Shown here one piece after another: positions 62,997 through 64,000 of a stretch of 64,000 bases of DNA. The notes beneath the pieces were generated by a model. The model was not told the origin of the DNA. It worked only from the letters and a program-made list of their open reading frames with translations, and searched no databases. The number at the start of each line of letters is the position of its first letter. The first letter of the stretch is position 1. The translations under genes were made by a program, and so were the position numbers. This DNA is from Chondrus crispus (lineage: Eukaryota > Rhodophyta > Florideophyceae > Gigartinales > Gigartinaceae), in contig NW_005178804.1 of NCBI RefSeq assembly GCF_000350225.1, forward strand, positions 62,001-126,000, given 5' to 3'.

Positions 62997-63664
62997 AGGC
63001 AGTACAACAAAGCACAGCAAAACACAAATTCCCTTACTATTCCAAATCTAGCGTGTCACAAATTCGTAAGGCCCGTTTACAGCTCACACGTTGCCTTACG
63101 AATTCAAATCAATCCTGCAAGGACTGTTTACAGCGCACACGTTGCCTTATGAATCTGAATCTCTCGTGAGGTCCTGTCCACTGTCAATTACAACAGTGCA
63201 CATTTTGCCTTACGAATTCAAAACTCGCGCAACGGTATCTTTGTGTCCTGCTGTACCCGTGCTGCACTCCATGGACGCTGTAAACCTTCGGCACGTGCCA
63301 GGCACCCGCCACCAAGGTTCTAAACTTTGTCTGTAAGACTGCAGGCGTACTGTACGTGTCCGACAGTGTAATGAAGACATGTATCCAGGTCATACACGTG
63401 TCAGGCGGAGAAAATGAAACATGCTCAGATTGTATTGTACAGTGCAATCGTGTACAGCTTTCACACGTGTACACGATGAAAACCAAACTTGCTCCTGAAG
63501 TACTGCAGAGTGCAACCATGTACGGAAATTACACGTGTACACGTTGAAAATGAAAATTGCTCAGCTCGTCACGCCGAGTGTTTTCAATTTTACAAGTGTC
63601 ATACCTGTCGTTGTGTGTCATGCATATCGGCATGAGGTCGTAGAATTACCACACTCCCCCTCGA

Positions 63665-64000
63665 TCACATGCTTTTACCAGAAGTAGCTACTGCAAGCCG
63701 TAGAAGTTCTACAAACTTCTGGAACAGAACTGGCCCAACTGCTTTCGTCAAGATATCTGCGGGCATGCAAGTGGTCGGGCAATGCCACAAAGATATGACG
63801 TTTCTCTTAATTGCATCTCGTACATAGTGGTATTTCACATCAACATGTTTGTTACGACGGTTGATCGATTCATTCTTTGCAAACGAAATCGTCCCTGCAT
63901 TGTCACACCTCATCATAATCATGGGATCAGAATCAAGTCCAAAGACATCAGCAACCACTTGACGCAACCAACTCGCCTCCTTACACGCTTCACATAGTGC
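63665..64000 (-). pseudogene. pol: Copia F2 pol C-terminal end, running off the window
   Basis: Minus-strand RNase H end (MIMMRCDNAGTISFAKNES to SGKSM and stop). Unlike the other F2 copies it has GATCCCATG, so the one-base loss is absent and the frame is continuous here. It precedes the LTR 61474-63653. Whether the rest of the element is intact cannot be seen. Confidence 0.7.

Larger units (their letters stand above)
61474..63653 (-). repeat. F2 long LTR (minus strand) with two insertions, second copy
   Basis: Parallel to 25431-27610 including both insertions. Here the outer end (TGTGGTAATTC, minus strand) is preceded by the tract GAGGGGGAG and by pol, so it is the 3' LTR of an element that runs off the window. 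Confidence 0.82.

Overview
The window is a eukaryotic, intergenic-looking stretch made almost entirely of nested LTR retrotransposons, with some DNA-transposon and tRNA-like short repeats. There is no bacterial gene organisation, rRNA or intact tRNA gene. Ty1/copia elements, chromodomain Ty3/gypsy elements, a GTAAGT...TTAG intron and near-50% GC fit a protist or algal genome such as a red alga or an oomycete. That placement is inference; nothing seen here names the species.

Layout, left to right. 1-1635 is the 3' end of a gypsy-like element (G0). 1636-2390 and 10244-13402 are two halves of an antisense copia family 1 (F1) element, split by a complete, apparently intact sense F1 element at 2391-10243 (target duplication ATGGC). 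That element has 1251-bp LTRs, a half-tRNA-iMet primer site, a predicted spliced two-zinc-finger accessory gene and one 1372-aa Gag-Pol frame. At 13414-14115 lies an F1 pol remnant upstream of the antisense LTR. 14119-14225 is a tRNA-like short element. 14226-25359 is copia family 2 (F2): a 944-bp LTR, leader and decayed gag-pol, then a 693-bp LTR and the same gag-pol inverted, making a near 4-kb-arm palindrome. 25360-27610 is an antisense F2 LTR interrupted by a tRNA-like element and a 1123-bp TIR transposon. 27664-37411 is a chromovirus (G1) with 668-bp LTRs, inserted in an F1 LTR (target duplication CCGTC).

38348-40021 holds the only coding sequence I cannot assign to a transposon: an unrecognised, interrupted reading frame ending in a CXXC...CXXC cluster. 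40022-41717 is non-coding with a 102-bp tandem duplication. 41718-49673 is a dead antisense chromovirus (G2) carrying a 939-bp F2 solo LTR. 50353-53801 is a 5'-truncated F1 element carrying a second 939-bp F2 solo LTR. 53802-54948 is a divergent antisense F1 gag. 55053-63653 repeats the F2 palindrome and its right flank, with the central segment inverted relative to the first copy. An antisense F2 pol end runs off the right edge.

The elements are related through shared cis features: ACACGTGT palindromes in all LTR families, an ATTCGTAAGG-type repeated motif in both copia LTR families, a hairpin beside the TATA box, the same tRNA-iMet half-molecule primer site and an almost identical 50-nt block before gag. 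Only F1 (2391-10243) looks fully competent, and G1 nearly so. All F2 gag-pol copies in the palindromes share the same disabling lesions.
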